A DNA stretch of 30,888 nucleotides from Candidatus Omnitrophota bacterium (lineage in GTDB: Bacteria > Omnitrophota > JACPQZ01): the NCBI GenBank assembly GCA_016190205.1, contig JACPQZ010000065.1, forward strand, positions 1 through 30,888, in the 5' to 3' direction. This document shows positions 15,573 to 24,410 of the stretch, piece after piece (positions within the stretch are counted from its first letter, which is position 1; each line of letters opens with the position of its first letter). A program made the position numbers and the translations under genes. Below the pieces are notes generated by a model. It saw only the letters and a list, made by a program, of their open reading frames with translations. It was not told the origin of the DNA and searched no databases.

Positions 15573-16634
15573 ATGGAGATGGTTGATCTACTGCAGATGG
15601 TAACGGATCGCGGCGGCTCGGATCTTATTCTGGCGGTAGGGGTCCCGCCGGTGTTAAGGGTTAACCGGCAGCTGGTGCAGTCAGAGTTGGATCCCCTGAC
15701 GCCGCGCGAGGCGCAGAGGCTCATCTTTTCTATTCTCACGGATGAACAGCGCAAGCGTTTTGAAGACCGGTGGGAGCTCGACTTTTCCTACAGCGTCCCC
15801 GGTCTTTCCAGATTCCGGGCGAATGTGCACAAACAGCGCGGCAGTGTGGCGGCGGCCTTCCGTTCCATCCCGGATGAGATCCCGAGCCTGGATGCCCTCA
15901 ATCTCCCCGAGGCCATCGTGAACTTTTGTAACCGCGACAAGGGCCTCATCCTGGTTACGGGTCCCGCCGGCAGCGGAAAATCCACGACCCTGGCGCGCAT
16001 GATTGATATTATCAATACGAGACGGGCCTGCCATATCATCACGGTGGAAGACCCCATCGAGTTTCTTTTTAAGCATAAGCGGAGCGTGATTGAGCAGCGC
16101 GAAGTAGCCAACGACACCCATTCGTTTTCGGAAGCCCTCAAGTATGCCCTCCGGCAGGATCCGGACGTGCTCATGATCGGTGAGCTTAGGGATCAGGAGA
16201 CCATTCAGGCGGCGATTACATCAGCCGAGACCGGGCACCTGGTGCTGGCGACTCTCCACACGATCAACGCGAGCCAGACCATCGACAGGGTTATCGACGT
16301 GTTTCCGCCGCATCACCAGCAGCAGGTGCGGATCCAGCTGTCGAGTATCATCGAGGGTATTGTCTCACAGATCTTGGTACCGCAGACCGATGGCAAGGGG
16401 GTGATCCTGGCTGCCGAGGTGCTGGTGGCCACGCCTGCCGTGCGCAACCTGATACGGGAACGAAATACCCATCAGATCAACGGGGTGCTCCAGACGGGGT
16501 CAAAATACGGTATGCAAACCTTTGAACAATCACTCTTGACCCTGTATCGCCAGAATAAAATCAGCAAAGATGCGCTCGTGAACCGGGCGCGGGAACTGGA
16601 CCTGGAGCGGCTGTCCACGGGGGAGGTGGAGTAA
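15573..16634 (+). CDS. pilT: PilT-type twitching-motility/retraction ATPase
   Basis: PilT ATPases drive type IV pilus retraction at the cytoplasmic base. The product has the N-terminal PAS-like domain (SDLILAVGVPPVLRVN), Walker A GPAGSGKST (residues 130-138), the Asp box near EDPIEF, Walker B around VLMIGELRD, and AETGHLVLATLHT. Its 353 residues match PilT rather than the longer PilB. ATG 15573 follows AAGGAG (15557-15562) by 10 nt. A frame reaching back to 15417 is rejected because it overlaps the GGDEF gene and adds no family sequence. No other pilus genes are present, so its role as PilT or a PilU-like paralogue is not decided. Confidence 0.92.
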   Translation: MEMVDLLQMVTDRGGSDLILAVGVPPVLRVNRQLVQSELDPLTPREAQRLIFSILTDEQRKRFEDRWELDFSYSVPGLSRFRANVHKQRGSVAAAFRSIPDEIPSLDALNLPEAIVNFCNRDKGLILVTGPAGSGKSTTLARMIDIINTRRACHIITVEDPIEFLFKHKRSVIEQREVANDTHSFSEALKYALRQDPDVLMIGELRDQETIQAAITSAETGHLVLATLHTINASQTIDRVIDVFPPHHQQQVRIQLSSIIEGIVSQILVPQTDGKGVILAAEVLVATPAVRNLIRERNTHQINGVLQTGSKYGMQTFEQSLLTLYRQNKISKDALVNRARELDLERLSTGEVE

Positions 16635-16635
16635 C

Positions 16636-17385
16636 ATGCGCTTACGCCTCGCGGTGAGCGGATGCCGGGGCCGGATGGGTCAGAGGATCCTGGAGCTGGC
16701 CGCCCGGGACGGGCGTTTTGACGTGAAGGCCGCGTTGGAGCGGCCCGGTCACCCGGAGATCGGGCAGCGGATACGCTTGGGCGATGGCGCTGCCGCACGC
16801 TCTGTTTTGGTGTACGGCGGTATCGAAGAGTCTCTTCAGGACGCCGACTGCCTGATCGAATTTACGACTCCCGAGGCGACCAGCGAACACCTCGAATGGG
16901 CTGTACGCTTAGGCCGCGCCATGGTGATCGGGACGACGGGCCTTACGGAGGAGATGTGCCGTAAGATACGGAAGGCGGGTGACAAGATCCCTGTCGTTCA
17001 ATCCCCCAATATGAGCGTGGGGGTGAACCTTTTGTTTGCCTTGACGGAGCGTGCCAGCCGGACCCTTCCCCCGGATTACGGCGTGCGCATGGTGGAGGCG
17101 CATCACAAGAATAAAAAGGATGCCCCGAGCGGAACGGCTAAACAGCTGGCCGCGATCGTGCGCAAGGAACGGGGAGTGGATACCCCCATTCAGTCCATCC
17201 GCGAGGGGGAGATCGTGGGGGAGCACACGGTAACGTTCGCAAACGCCGTGGAGGTCCTTCAATTCGAGCATGAGGCCCAGAGCCGCGATGCGTTTGCGCA
17301 AGGGGCCCTCGTGGCGGCGCTTTTTTTGCAGGGGAAGAAGAAGGGTTTTTTTGACATGCTGGATGTGTTGGGCTTGAGGTCATGA
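16636..17385 (+). CDS. dapB: 4-hydroxy-tetrahydrodipicolinate reductase
   Basis: DapB reduces the DapA product to tetrahydrodipicolinate with NAD(P)H. The N-terminal nucleotide-binding motif reads VSGCRGRMGQ, the IGTTG motif follows, and the catalytic EAHHKNKKDAPSGTA block is intact. The 249 residues are normal. ATG 16636 is 1 nt after the pilT stop, with GGAGGTG (16622-16628) 7 nt upstream. It overlaps dapL by ATGA (17382-17385), a tight coupling that fits sequential enzymes. Confidence 0.96.
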   Translation: MRLRLAVSGCRGRMGQRILELAARDGRFDVKAALERPGHPEIGQRIRLGDGAAARSVLVYGGIEESLQDADCLIEFTTPEATSEHLEWAVRLGRAMVIGTTGLTEEMCRKIRKAGDKIPVVQSPNMSVGVNLLFALTERASRTLPPDYGVRMVEAHHKNKKDAPSGTAKQLAAIVRKERGVDTPIQSIREGEIVGEHTVTFANAVEVLQFEHEAQSRDAFAQGALVAALFLQGKKKGFFDMLDVLGLRS

Positions 17386-18554
17386 TTACGCTTAAGGAAT
17401 CGGAACGCCTGAAACAGCTCCCGCCTTATCTTTTTGTTGAGATCGACCGCCTCAAGAGGGAGGCCCTGCGAAGCGGCACGGACGTCATCGATCTGGGCGT
17501 GGGAGATCCGGACCGGCCGACGCTGGCGCATATCGTGGAGGCGCTTTATCAAAGCTCCCTCGATCCCAGGAACCACCGCTATGCCCTGGATGCGGGACTC
17601 CCCCAGCTCCGGCAGACAATCGCGAAATGGATGAAGGCTCGTTTCGGAGTGACCCTGGATCCCGACGAGGAGATCCTTCCGCTCATCGGATCGAAGGAGG
17701 GCATTGCCCACATGCCGCTTGCCTTTGTCAACCCCGGCGATGTGGTGCTTGTTCCGGACCCCGGTTACCCGCCGTACCGCTCGGCGGCGATATTTGCAGG
17801 GGGCATCCCTTACAGCATTCCGCTCCTTGAGGGGAACGGATATTTCCCCGATTTGGAGGCGGTGGATCTGCAAATGGTGCGGCGCGCCAAGCTGTTGTAC
17901 TTGAACTATCCGAATAACCCGACGGCCGCGACCGCGGAAAAGAATGATCTTAAAAGGGCGGTTGATTTCTGCCTCAAGCGGAACATCTTGATCTGCCACG
18001 ATGCGGCCTACTCGGAGATCACCTACGACGGTTACCGTGCCCCCAGCATCTTCGAGGTCGAGGGGGCGCGCGCCTGCGCCGTGGAATTTCATTCCCTGTC
18101 CAAGACGCACAATATGACCGGCTGGCGGATCGGTTTTGCGGCGGGCGACAGGAGTTTTATCGGTGCGCTGGCCAAGGTCAAGGCCAATATTGATTCGGGT
18201 ATTTTTCAGGCGGTGCAATTTGCCGGCATCGCGGCCTTGGAAGGGGGCCAGGAGCACGTGGATGAATCCAACCGGATTTATGAGGAAAGACGCAATGTGC
18301 TCGTGGACGGATTGAACCGGGCAGGGTGGTCTGTCCCGAAGCCAAAGGCGACGTTTTACGTGTGGGCGCCTGTGCCTCCCGGATACACCTCCAACGAGCT
18401 CGCGCAAATGCTTCTTAAAAAGGCGGGGGTGGTGACCACTCCGGGGGTCGGCTTTGGCGCGCACGGTGAGGGGTATGTGCGCATGGCCCTTACCGTAAGC
18501 ATGGAGAGGCTTGAGGAGGCTGTGGAGCGCATACGAAAGATGCGCGGGTCGTGA
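17382..18554 (+). CDS. dapL: LL-diaminopimelate aminotransferase
   Basis: DapL converts tetrahydrodipicolinate directly to LL-DAP with glutamate as amino donor, bypassing the succinylase and acetylase enzymes (DapD/C/E). The class-I PLP fold is seen in YLNYPNNPT, in HDAAYSEITYDG, and in the Schiff-base lysine of HSLSKTHNMTGWRIGF (Lys241). The EFHSLSK and NMTGWR context is characteristic of DapL rather than of aspartate aminotransferases. It has 390 residues. With dapA, dapB, dapF and lysA nearby, it completes the route from aspartate semialdehyde to lysine. A broader aminotransferase activity cannot be excluded from sequence alone. Confidence 0.92.
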   Translation: MITLKESERLKQLPPYLFVEIDRLKREALRSGTDVIDLGVGDPDRPTLAHIVEALYQSSLDPRNHRYALDAGLPQLRQTIAKWMKARFGVTLDPDEEILPLIGSKEGIAHMPLAFVNPGDVVLVPDPGYPPYRSAAIFAGGIPYSIPLLEGNGYFPDLEAVDLQMVRRAKLLYLNYPNNPTAATAEKNDLKRAVDFCLKRNILICHDAAYSEITYDGYRAPSIFEVEGARACAVEFHSLSKTHNMTGWRIGFAAGDRSFIGALAKVKANIDSGIFQAVQFAGIAALEGGQEHVDESNRIYEERRNVLVDGLNRAGWSVPKPKATFYVWAPVPPGYTSNELAQMLLKKAGVVTTPGVGFGAHGEGYVRMALTVSMERLEEAVERIRKMRGS

Positions 18555-18605
18555 ATCGGGAATCGCCATAGGAGCAGACTGAAGACCACAGACTACAGAC
18601 GAAGG

Positions 18606-19241
18606 ATGAAGCATTCTGACAGTCACAAGGCCTACATAGGCATCGGGTCGAATATGGGCGATCGCGCCGCCATGATTCGCAAGGCCCTGGCCTACCTGGA
18701 ATCAGAGGGCTCTGTGGACGGTGGACAGTCGAGGGTGGACTCATGCGAACGGCGAGCGGCGAACGGCGAGCGGCGAACATTGGGCCGCTGTATTAAGATC
18801 GAGCAAATCAGCAGCTTTTATGAAACCGAACCAGTGGGCGGGCCCCCGCAGGGCCGCTTCATTAACGGAGCGGTGTCTGTCAGGACTCGTTATTCGCCTC
18901 ACTGCTTGCTCGAGTGCTGTAAGAGGGCGGAGCGCGCGTTGGGCCGTGCGCCGGGCGTCCGTTACGGGCCCAGACCGATCGATCTGGACATCCTTTTTTA
19001 TGATGATGAGGTGTTGGAGACGGCAGATCTTGTGATTCCTCATCCACGCCTCGCCGAGCGGCTCTTCGTCTTGATGCCCTTGGCCGAGATCGCGCCGGAA
19101 TACGTGCATCCTGTACTCGGTGTTCCGGTGAAAGAGCTCTTACAAAGGCTGACAAAGCGTGGCTCACCGCATCCGGCAGTGAGCATGGAGCCATCAGCCT
19201 TCGGCTTTCAGCCATCAGCAAAAGCCGGCGGCGGCACATGA
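18606..19241 (+). CDS. folK: 2-amino-4-hydroxy-6-hydroxymethyldihydropteridine pyrophosphokinase with repeat insert
   Basis: FolK transfers pyrophosphate from ATP to the folate pterin precursor. The N-terminal AYIGIGSNMGDR, the SSFYETEPVGGPPQGRFINGAV segment and the RYGPRPIDLDILFYDD signature are intact. At 211 residues it is about 50 longer than usual. An insert of about 25-30 residues lies between the first helix (ALAYLE) and strand IKIEQISSFY, encoded by GTGGAC- and GCGAACG-type repeats (18713-18779). The last 20 or so residues are also repeat-like. ATG 18606 is needed for the conserved N-terminus, though AAGG abuts it too closely for a good site. Activity is uncertain but conserved motifs survive. 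Confidence 0.9.
   Translation: MKHSDSHKAYIGIGSNMGDRAAMIRKALAYLESEGSVDGGQSRVDSCERRAANGERRTLGRCIKIEQISSFYETEPVGGPPQGRFINGAVSVRTRYSPHCLLECCKRAERALGRAPGVRYGPRPIDLDILFYDDEVLETADLVIPHPRLAERLFVLMPLAEIAPEYVHPVLGVPVKELLQRLTKRGSPHPAVSMEPSAFGFQPSAKAGGGT
18713..18779 (+). repeat. Tandem repeats inserted in-frame within folK
   Basis: Two arrays lie side by side. The first consists of GTGGAC-based units (18713-18740). The second alternates GCGAACG and GCGAGCG 7-mers (18744-18779). The reading frame of folK is kept across both. Confidence 0.8.
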
Positions 19242-19370
19242 GAGATGCACGACCAAATCCGAAATCCGGATATCGAAATTCGAAATCCGAAATACAAAAC
19301 GCAGTTTTCGAATTTTGACTTTGGTCCTTCGAATTTGCTTCGTGCTTCGAATTTCGAGTTTCGAATTTAA
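19189..19370 (+). repeat. Repeat block at the folK 3' end and folK-panC gap
   Basis: CCATCAG-type units (19189-19219) form the FolK tail. After the stop, CGAAATCC/CGAAATTC units (about 19257-19296) are followed by the complementary TTCGAATTT units (about 19306-19368), a C-C' inverted pair as at 9157-9290. The core GAATTTGCTTCGTGCTTCGA (about 19330-19349) is shared with 9249-9268. The 183-nt gap holds nothing else recognisable apart from the panC start region. Confidence 0.8.
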
Positions 19371-19424
19371 CGGGTCAGGGGACACGGATCACGGCGCTGG
19401 TAACGGACGCCTGACGGAATATTT

Positions 19425-20366
19425 ATGCGAGTCGTACGTACGATCAGCGCCTTGCGGCGCTGGGTTCGCTCTGAAAAGCGCAAGCGACATTCCATCGGTT
19501 TTGTTCCCACCATGGGGGATTTACACGCAGGGCATCTTGCGCTCATCCGCCGGGCGCGGCGGGAGAATGCGCGGGTCGTTGTAAGCATCTTCGTGAATCC
19601 GACACAGTTCAACGAGGTACGTGATTATCGCCGCTACCACCGGAACCTTGAGGCCGATCGGCGGCAGGCTTCCGCGTGCGGGGCGGATCTTGTTTTCGCG
19701 CCCAGCGCGCGCGAGATGTACCCCTTTGGTGTTGGGTCACGGGTACGCGCCCCCCGCCAGGCGGAGGGACTGTGCGGGGCCTTCCGGCCGGGCCATTTTG
19801 ACGGCGTGGCTACGGTGGTAGCAAAGCTGTTTAACTGCGTGGAGCCCGACCGGGCGTATTTTGGCCGGAAGGATGCCCAGCAGGCCGCCGTCGTGCGCCA
19901 GCTGGTGAAGGATCTCAATTTTCCGGTCGAGGTTCAGGTGTGCCCCACGGTCCGGGACCGAGACGGACTCGCCTTATCCAGCCGGAATCGAAGGCTCCGG
20001 CCGCGCGAGCGCGAGCAGGCAGTGCGTATTTGGCGCGCGCTCGCGGCGGTGCGAGACGAGGTGCGGGGGGGAAAGGGCGATCGGGCCTCCCTGCGCGCCT
20101 TTTTGCGGTCGCGGCTCAAAGGCCCCGGCATGCGGCTGGAGTATGCGGAAGTGGTAGATCCGGCGACCTGTGTGCCCGTCAACCGTCATTGGTCGCGGGC
20201 CCTCGTCGCGGTGTGTGTGTGGGTCGGTGATACCCGGCTCATTGATAACGTAATAGTCCGTCGTCCGTCGTCCGTCGTCCTGCGAAAGGATCGCGACGGA
20301 CGCAGGACGCAGGACGCAGGACGCAGAACGAGAAAGGAAGTCGTGATATGTTACGGCAGATGTTGA
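19425..20366 (+). CDS. panC: Pantoate-beta-alanine ligase with repeat-derived C-terminal tail
   Basis: PanC condenses pantoate and beta-alanine with ATP to give pantothenate. The HIGH-like motif appears in [11 protein letters not shown], followed by [19 protein letters not shown] and the [18 protein letters not shown]-equivalent loop. The family normally ends soon after the TRLIDN motif (near 280 residues). Here about 35 extra residues follow, encoded by GTCCGTC/GGACGCA repeats (20256-20328), and the stop lies 19 nt inside panD. ATG 19425 gives the standard N-terminus, with no good ribosome binding site. Confidence 0.94.
   Translation: MRVVRTISALRRWVRSEKRKRHSIGFVPTMGDLHAGHLALIRRARRENARVVVSIFVNPTQFNEVRDYRRYHRNLEADRRQASACGADLVFAPSAREMYPFGVGSRVRAPRQAEGLCGAFRPGHFDGVATVVAKLFNCVEPDRAYFGRKDAQQAAVVRQLVKDLNFPVEVQVCPTVRDRDGLALSSRNRRLRPREREQAVRIWRALAAVRDEVRGGKGDRASLRAFLRSRLKGPGMRLEYAEVVDPATCVPVNRHWSRALVAVCVWVGDTRLIDNVIVRRPSSVVLRKDRDGRRTQDAGRRTRKEVVICYGRC
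20256..20328 (+). repeat. Inverted GTCCGTC / GGACGCA heptamer arrays at panC 3' end
   Basis: GTCCGTC units run from 20256 to 20280 and GGACGCA units from 20298 to 20328. A 9-bp perfect stem, CGTCCTGCG (20276-20284) with CGCAGGACG (20301-20309), can close a hairpin between them. The block is translated as the PanC tail and lies just before the panD ribosome binding site (AAGGA at 20334-20338). Confidence 0.8.
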
Positions 20367-20719
20367 AGTCTAAGATCCACCGGGCGACGGTTACGGAGGC
20401 CAACTTGAAGTACACGGGCAGCGTGACCATAGACAGCGATCTATTGCGTGCAGCCGACATCCTTCCGGGCGAGCGCGTGCAGATCGTAAATCTCAACAAC
20501 GGGTCCCGCGTGGAGACCTATTGCGTGGAGGGGGAAGCGGGTTCCGGCATCGTGTGCATGAACGGGGCGGCGGCCCGTTGGGCCCAAGTAGATGATCAGG
20601 TGATCATCATCTCCTACTCCCTGTGCGACGACAAAGAGGCGCGCGCATTGAAATCGCGAATCATCTTTGTGGACGAAAGGAACCGCATCACCCGTGAAGA
20701 AGTCAGCGCGAGCTTCTGA
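20348..20719 (+). CDS. panD: Aspartate 1-decarboxylase (pyruvoyl proenzyme)
   Basis: PanD decarboxylates aspartate to beta-alanine, the other substrate of PanC. It self-cleaves between Gly24 and Ser25 in KYTGSVTID to make the pyruvoyl group. The N-terminal [20 protein letters not shown] and the [17 protein letters not shown] stretch are typical. Length is 123 residues. ATG 20348 is 9 nt after AAGGA (20334-20338). It overlaps the extended panC by 19 nt; the overlap exists only because panC has acquired its repeat tail. Confidence 0.96.
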   Translation: MLRQMLKSKIHRATVTEANLKYTGSVTIDSDLLRAADILPGERVQIVNLNNGSRVETYCVEGEAGSGIVCMNGAAARWAQVDDQVIIISYSLCDDKEARALKSRIIFVDERNRITREEVSASF

Positions 20720-21536
20720 AAAGCTGCTGCGGCTGGCGGTGGTGGGCTGCGGGGCTATTGGTAGCGAGGCTGTTCGCGCGCTGGTCAAGAAACCGCTCTC
20801 CCGCGCGTACCGCCTGGCCGGGCTATGCGATTTAAAGTTGGAACGCGCCCGCAGTCTTGCCCGGCTATTCCACTATCCGGTGCCCATCCATTCTGATTGG
20901 CGGAATGTGCTGGATGATGCGGATCTCGTGCTGGAGTCCGCGTCCGGAGAGGTGGCCGGCCCCCTGGCTGAAGCGGTGTTGGCAAGAGGCGGCGACGTCT
21001 TGGTGCTTAGTGTGGGGGGGCTGGCAGGAAGAGAGGGCGTCTTGAGGCGCCTGGCCGAAAAAGGCGGACACCTCTACATACCCTCAGGGGCCATTGGCGG
21101 TCTGGACGCCGCTCAAGCGCTTGCCCTCAATGGACTCAAAAAGGTTACCCTCATCACGCGCAAGCCTCCCTTGGGCTTCCGGGGGTCTCCCGGGGCCGCG
21201 CGGCTCGGCCTGGATCTGGGGCGGCTCAAGAAAGAAGTGCGGCTCTTTCGCGGGCCGGCCAAAGAGGCGGTGAGGCTTTTTCCTCAAAACGTCAACGTCG
21301 CGAGTCTCCTGGAATGGGGCGTGGCTGCGGCGGCGCCCATTCACGTGGAGATCTACGCGACACCGGGGTTAAGAACCAATACACACGAGATTATCCTTGA
21401 AGGAAGGGCTGGTCGTATCCGCATTCAGGTCAATAACTTCCCATCCCAGGCGAATCCCAAGACAAGCCGTTTGGCTTCCCTTTCCGTCATTGCGATGCTC
21501 AGGAAGATCTCGGCGAACGTCAGAATCGGGACGTAA
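20694..21536 (+). CDS. L-aspartate dehydrogenase-like protein
   Basis: The sequence matches the aspartate dehydrogenase family (NadX-like), which interconverts aspartate and iminoaspartate/oxaloacetate with NAD(P). The Rossmann motif [11 protein letters not shown] begins near residue 14. [34 protein letters not shown], the histidine of NTHEI and [11 protein letters not shown] follow in family order. I chose GTG 20694, 26 nt inside panD, because it is the closest in-frame common start before the Rossmann fold; a TTG at 20667 is possible. Next to panD it could supply aspartate for beta-alanine, or feed NAD synthesis. The direction of the reaction is inference. Confidence 0.85.
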   Translation: MKKSARASEKLLRLAVVGCGAIGSEAVRALVKKPLSRAYRLAGLCDLKLERARSLARLFHYPVPIHSDWRNVLDDADLVLESASGEVAGPLAEAVLARGGDVLVLSVGGLAGREGVLRRLAEKGGHLYIPSGAIGGLDAAQALALNGLKKVTLITRKPPLGFRGSPGAARLGLDLGRLKKEVRLFRGPAKEAVRLFPQNVNVASLLEWGVAAAAPIHVEIYATPGLRTNTHEIILEGRAGRIRIQVNNFPSQANPKTSRLASLSVIAMLRKISANVRIGT

Positions 21537-24410
21537 ATGGCGCAATCTGAAAAAGCCTCATGGATCGATAACGGCAAGATCCTCATCCGGGGGGCCCGGG
21601 AGCACAACCTGGCGGGCTTTGATCTTGAGCTCCCGCGCAATCGTCTCATCGTCATCACGGGGCTTTCGGGATCGGGCAAGTCCTCACTCGCCTTCGATAC
21701 CCTTTATGCGGAAGGCCAGCGGCGTTATATGGAAAGCCTCTCCAGCTACGCCCGTCAGTTCCTGGAGCAGATGAAAAAGCCGGACGTCGATCTTATCGAG
21801 GGTCTCTCCCCGGCCATCTCCATCGAACAGCGTTCTCAAGGCGCAAGTCCCCGCTCGACGGTGGGGACCACGACCGAGATCTATGATTATCTGCGGCTTT
21901 TATACGCAAAGATCGGGCGCCCCTTCTGCTACCGGTGCGGCCGTCCCATTCAGTCGCAGGACGCCGAGGCCATCGCCGATCAGATCCTGTCGCTCAAGGG
22001 TGTGACTCAAGTCGAGATCTTAAGCCCCTGGGTCCGGGGGCGCAAGGGTGAGTACGTGAAGCTCTTTGAAAAGGCCCGCCGCGAAGGCTTTGTGCGGGTC
22101 AAGGTGGACGGCGAGATCCGCGACCTGGCGGAGCCTATTCCATTGGACAAGAAGATCAAGCACGCCATCAGCGTCGTGGTCGACCGCATCGATGTGAGCC
22201 CTAAGGCCCGGAAACGCATCGTCGATTCTGTGGAGACCGCCCTTCGGTTTGGCGAGGGTCTGGCGGCGGTCCAGGTGAAAGGGAGATCCGATGAGCTCAT
22301 CTTCAGCGAGCGTTTTAGCTGCGCGCACTGCGGAATAAGTTATGAAGCCCCGGAGCCGCGTTCCTTTTCATTTAATAGTCCCTACGGGGCCTGCCGCACG
22401 TGCTCCGGTCTCGGAACCCGCATGGACATTGATTCGGGACTGGTGGTTCAGGATGAGCGCAAGACCCTCCGGGAGGGGGCCATCGAGCCCTGGCAGCGCG
22501 TGGGCGGGCGCCGGGTCTTTTTGCATTACCGGCGCAAGCTTCAGCGTCTGGGCGAGAGGCTTGGATTTGATTTGGACACGCCTTATAAAAAACTGGCCGC
22601 GGAAACGAAAAAGATCATCCTGTTCGGCGAGCGGGAGGAAGATACCGAAGCCTGGTGGCCTTTTGAAGGGGTCATCCCCAACCTGGAACGGCGGTTCAGG
22701 GAAACCGAGAGCGACTTTATCAAGACCGAGATTCTGAAATACATGAATACCGTGACGTGCCCGGCCTGCAAAGGGGCCCGGCTGCGCCCCGAGAGCCTGG
22801 CTGTCAAGGTCGGTCCCCTCTCCATTGTGGAAGCCACCCGCCTTTCGATTAGGGCCGCCCTTGAGTTTTTCGAGAAGCTGGAGCTCTCCGAGCGGGAGCG
22901 CAAGATTTCCCGTCTCATCCTGAAAGAGGTCCGGGACCGCCTCCGGTTTCTGGATACCGTGGGCTTGGGTTATCTCTCGCTCGACCGTATGGCCGACACC
23001 CTCTCGGGAGGAGAGGCCCAGCGCATCCGCTTGGCGACCCAGATCGCCTCACGTCTCGTAGGGGTTCTCTATGTGCTGGATGAACCGAGCATCGGGCTCC
23101 ATCAAAGGGACAACCGGAGGCTTTTGGAAACACTCAAGGCCCTGAGGGATCTCGGCAATACCCTGGTGGTGGTGGAGCATGACGAGGAGACCATCCGCTC
23201 TGCGGATTATATTGTGGATCTGGGTCCCGGGGCCGGTGCGCATGGCGGCCGCATCGTGGCGCAGGGGCGGGCCGAGGACATCATGCACTGCCAGGAGTCT
23301 CTGACGGGACGCTATTTGAGGGGCGAGCTCGTCGTTCCCATCCCTAAACGCAGGGAGACTCAAGGGCCCGGGGTCAAATTTCTTGAGATCGTTGGCGCCC
23401 GCGAGCACAATCTCAAAGATATCCACATCCGGATTCCCTTGAGCTCTTTTACCTGCGTAACGGGGGTGTCCGGCAGCGGAAAAAGCACCCTGGTGGATGA
23501 TATCCTCTACCGGGCACTGGCCCAGAAGTTTTATCACGCCAAGGAGACCCCGGGCCGTCATCGTGAAATCAGGGGATTGGAGCACATCGACAAGGTGATC
23601 GTGATCGATCAATCTCCCATTGGCCGCACCCCGCGCTCCAATCCGGCCACCTATACCGGGCTCTTCACGTTTATGCGCGGGTTGTTTGCGCAGGTTCCCG
23701 AGGCCCGCGTGCGCGGCTACCGTCCGGGTAGATTCAGCTTCAACGTGAAGGGCGGGCGGTGCGAGACCTGCCAGGGGGACGGCATCATCAAAATCCAGAT
23801 GCACTTTCTGCCCGACGTCTACGTGCCCTGCGAGTCCTGCAAGGGCAAGCGCTATAACCGGCAGACGCTGGAAGTGAGGTTTAAAGGTCTTTCCATCGCC
23901 GAGTGTCTGGAACTGACCGTGGAAGAGGCCCTGAAACTCTTTGTGCATGTCCCCAGCCTGCGCTCGAGGCTCGAGGTCCTGAATGGGGTGGGTTTGGGTT
24001 ATATCCATCTGGGTCAGCCTGCGCCCACGCTTTCAGGCGGCGAGGCCCAGCGGGTCAAATTGGCGACGGAGCTCGCGCGGCGCGCCACGGGCCGCACGCT
24101 GTACCTCTTGGACGAACCGACGACAGGTCTCCACTTTGCGGATGTATCCAGGCTCCTGGCCGTACTCGCGGCGCTTCGTGACCAAGGCAATACCATCGTG
24201 GTTATTGAGCACAATTTGGACGTGGTCAAGTGCGCCGATTATATTTTGGATCTCGGACCGGAGGGGGGTGAGGCGGGGGGCGAGGTGATTGCGGCCGGAA
24301 CTCCGGAGGAGGTCATGGCGACATCCCGGTCCTACACTGGCCGGTTTTTGAAACAGCACATGGGGCGGCACCGGGTACCAGATGATGTACAGACAGCCCA
24401 AACTGTCTAG
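21537..24410 (+). CDS. uvrA: Excinuclease ABC subunit A
   Basis: UvrA is the damage-scanning ATPase of nucleotide excision repair, acting as a dimer with UvrB. It contains two ABC modules: Walker A GLSGSGKS (42-49) and GVSGSGKS (643-650), each with an LSGGEAQR signature (near 490 and 830). Zinc-binding cysteine pairs occur near CAHC/CRTC and in CETC...CESC (about 742-771). Its 957 residues are normal. ATG 21537 directly abuts the preceding stop codon. Its own stop, TAG 24408-24410, lies inside the left terminal inverted repeat of the element at 24408-24646, so the last few residues may have been altered by that insertion. Confidence 0.97.
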   Translation: MAQSEKASWIDNGKILIRGAREHNLAGFDLELPRNRLIVITGLSGSGKSSLAFDTLYAEGQRRYMESLSSYARQFLEQMKKPDVDLIEGLSPAISIEQRSQGASPRSTVGTTTEIYDYLRLLYAKIGRPFCYRCGRPIQSQDAEAIADQILSLKGVTQVEILSPWVRGRKGEYVKLFEKARREGFVRVKVDGEIRDLAEPIPLDKKIKHAISVVVDRIDVSPKARKRIVDSVETALRFGEGLAAVQVKGRSDELIFSERFSCAHCGISYEAPEPRSFSFNSPYGACRTCSGLGTRMDIDSGLVVQDERKTLREGAIEPWQRVGGRRVFLHYRRKLQRLGERLGFDLDTPYKKLAAETKKIILFGEREEDTEAWWPFEGVIPNLERRFRETESDFIKTEILKYMNTVTCPACKGARLRPESLAVKVGPLSIVEATRLSIRAALEFFEKLELSERERKISRLILKEVRDRLRFLDTVGLGYLSLDRMADTLSGGEAQRIRLATQIASRLVGVLYVLDEPSIGLHQRDNRRLLETLKALRDLGNTLVVVEHDEETIRSADYIVDLGPGAGAHGGRIVAQGRAEDIMHCQESLTGRYLRGELVVPIPKRRETQGPGVKFLEIVGAREHNLKDIHIRIPLSSFTCVTGVSGSGKSTLVDDILYRALAQKFYHAKETPGRHREIRGLEHIDKVIVIDQSPIGRTPRSNPATYTGLFTFMRGLFAQVPEARVRGYRPGRFSFNVKGGRCETCQGDGIIKIQMHFLPDVYVPCESCKGKRYNRQTLEVRFKGLSIAECLELTVEEALKLFVHVPSLRSRLEVLNGVGLGYIHLGQPAPTLSGGEAQRVKLATELARRATGRTLYLLDEPTTGLHFADVSRLLAVLAALRDQGNTIVVIEHNLDVVKCADYILDLGPEGGEAGGEVIAAGTPEEVMATSRSYTGRFLKQHMGRHRVPDDVQTAQTV

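Noticed and set aside
17259-18626. 455-residue open frame on the minus strand
   Set aside because: It lies opposite dapB/dapL, which have clear family motifs. Its sequence shows no recognisable domain and its length is explained by high GC content.
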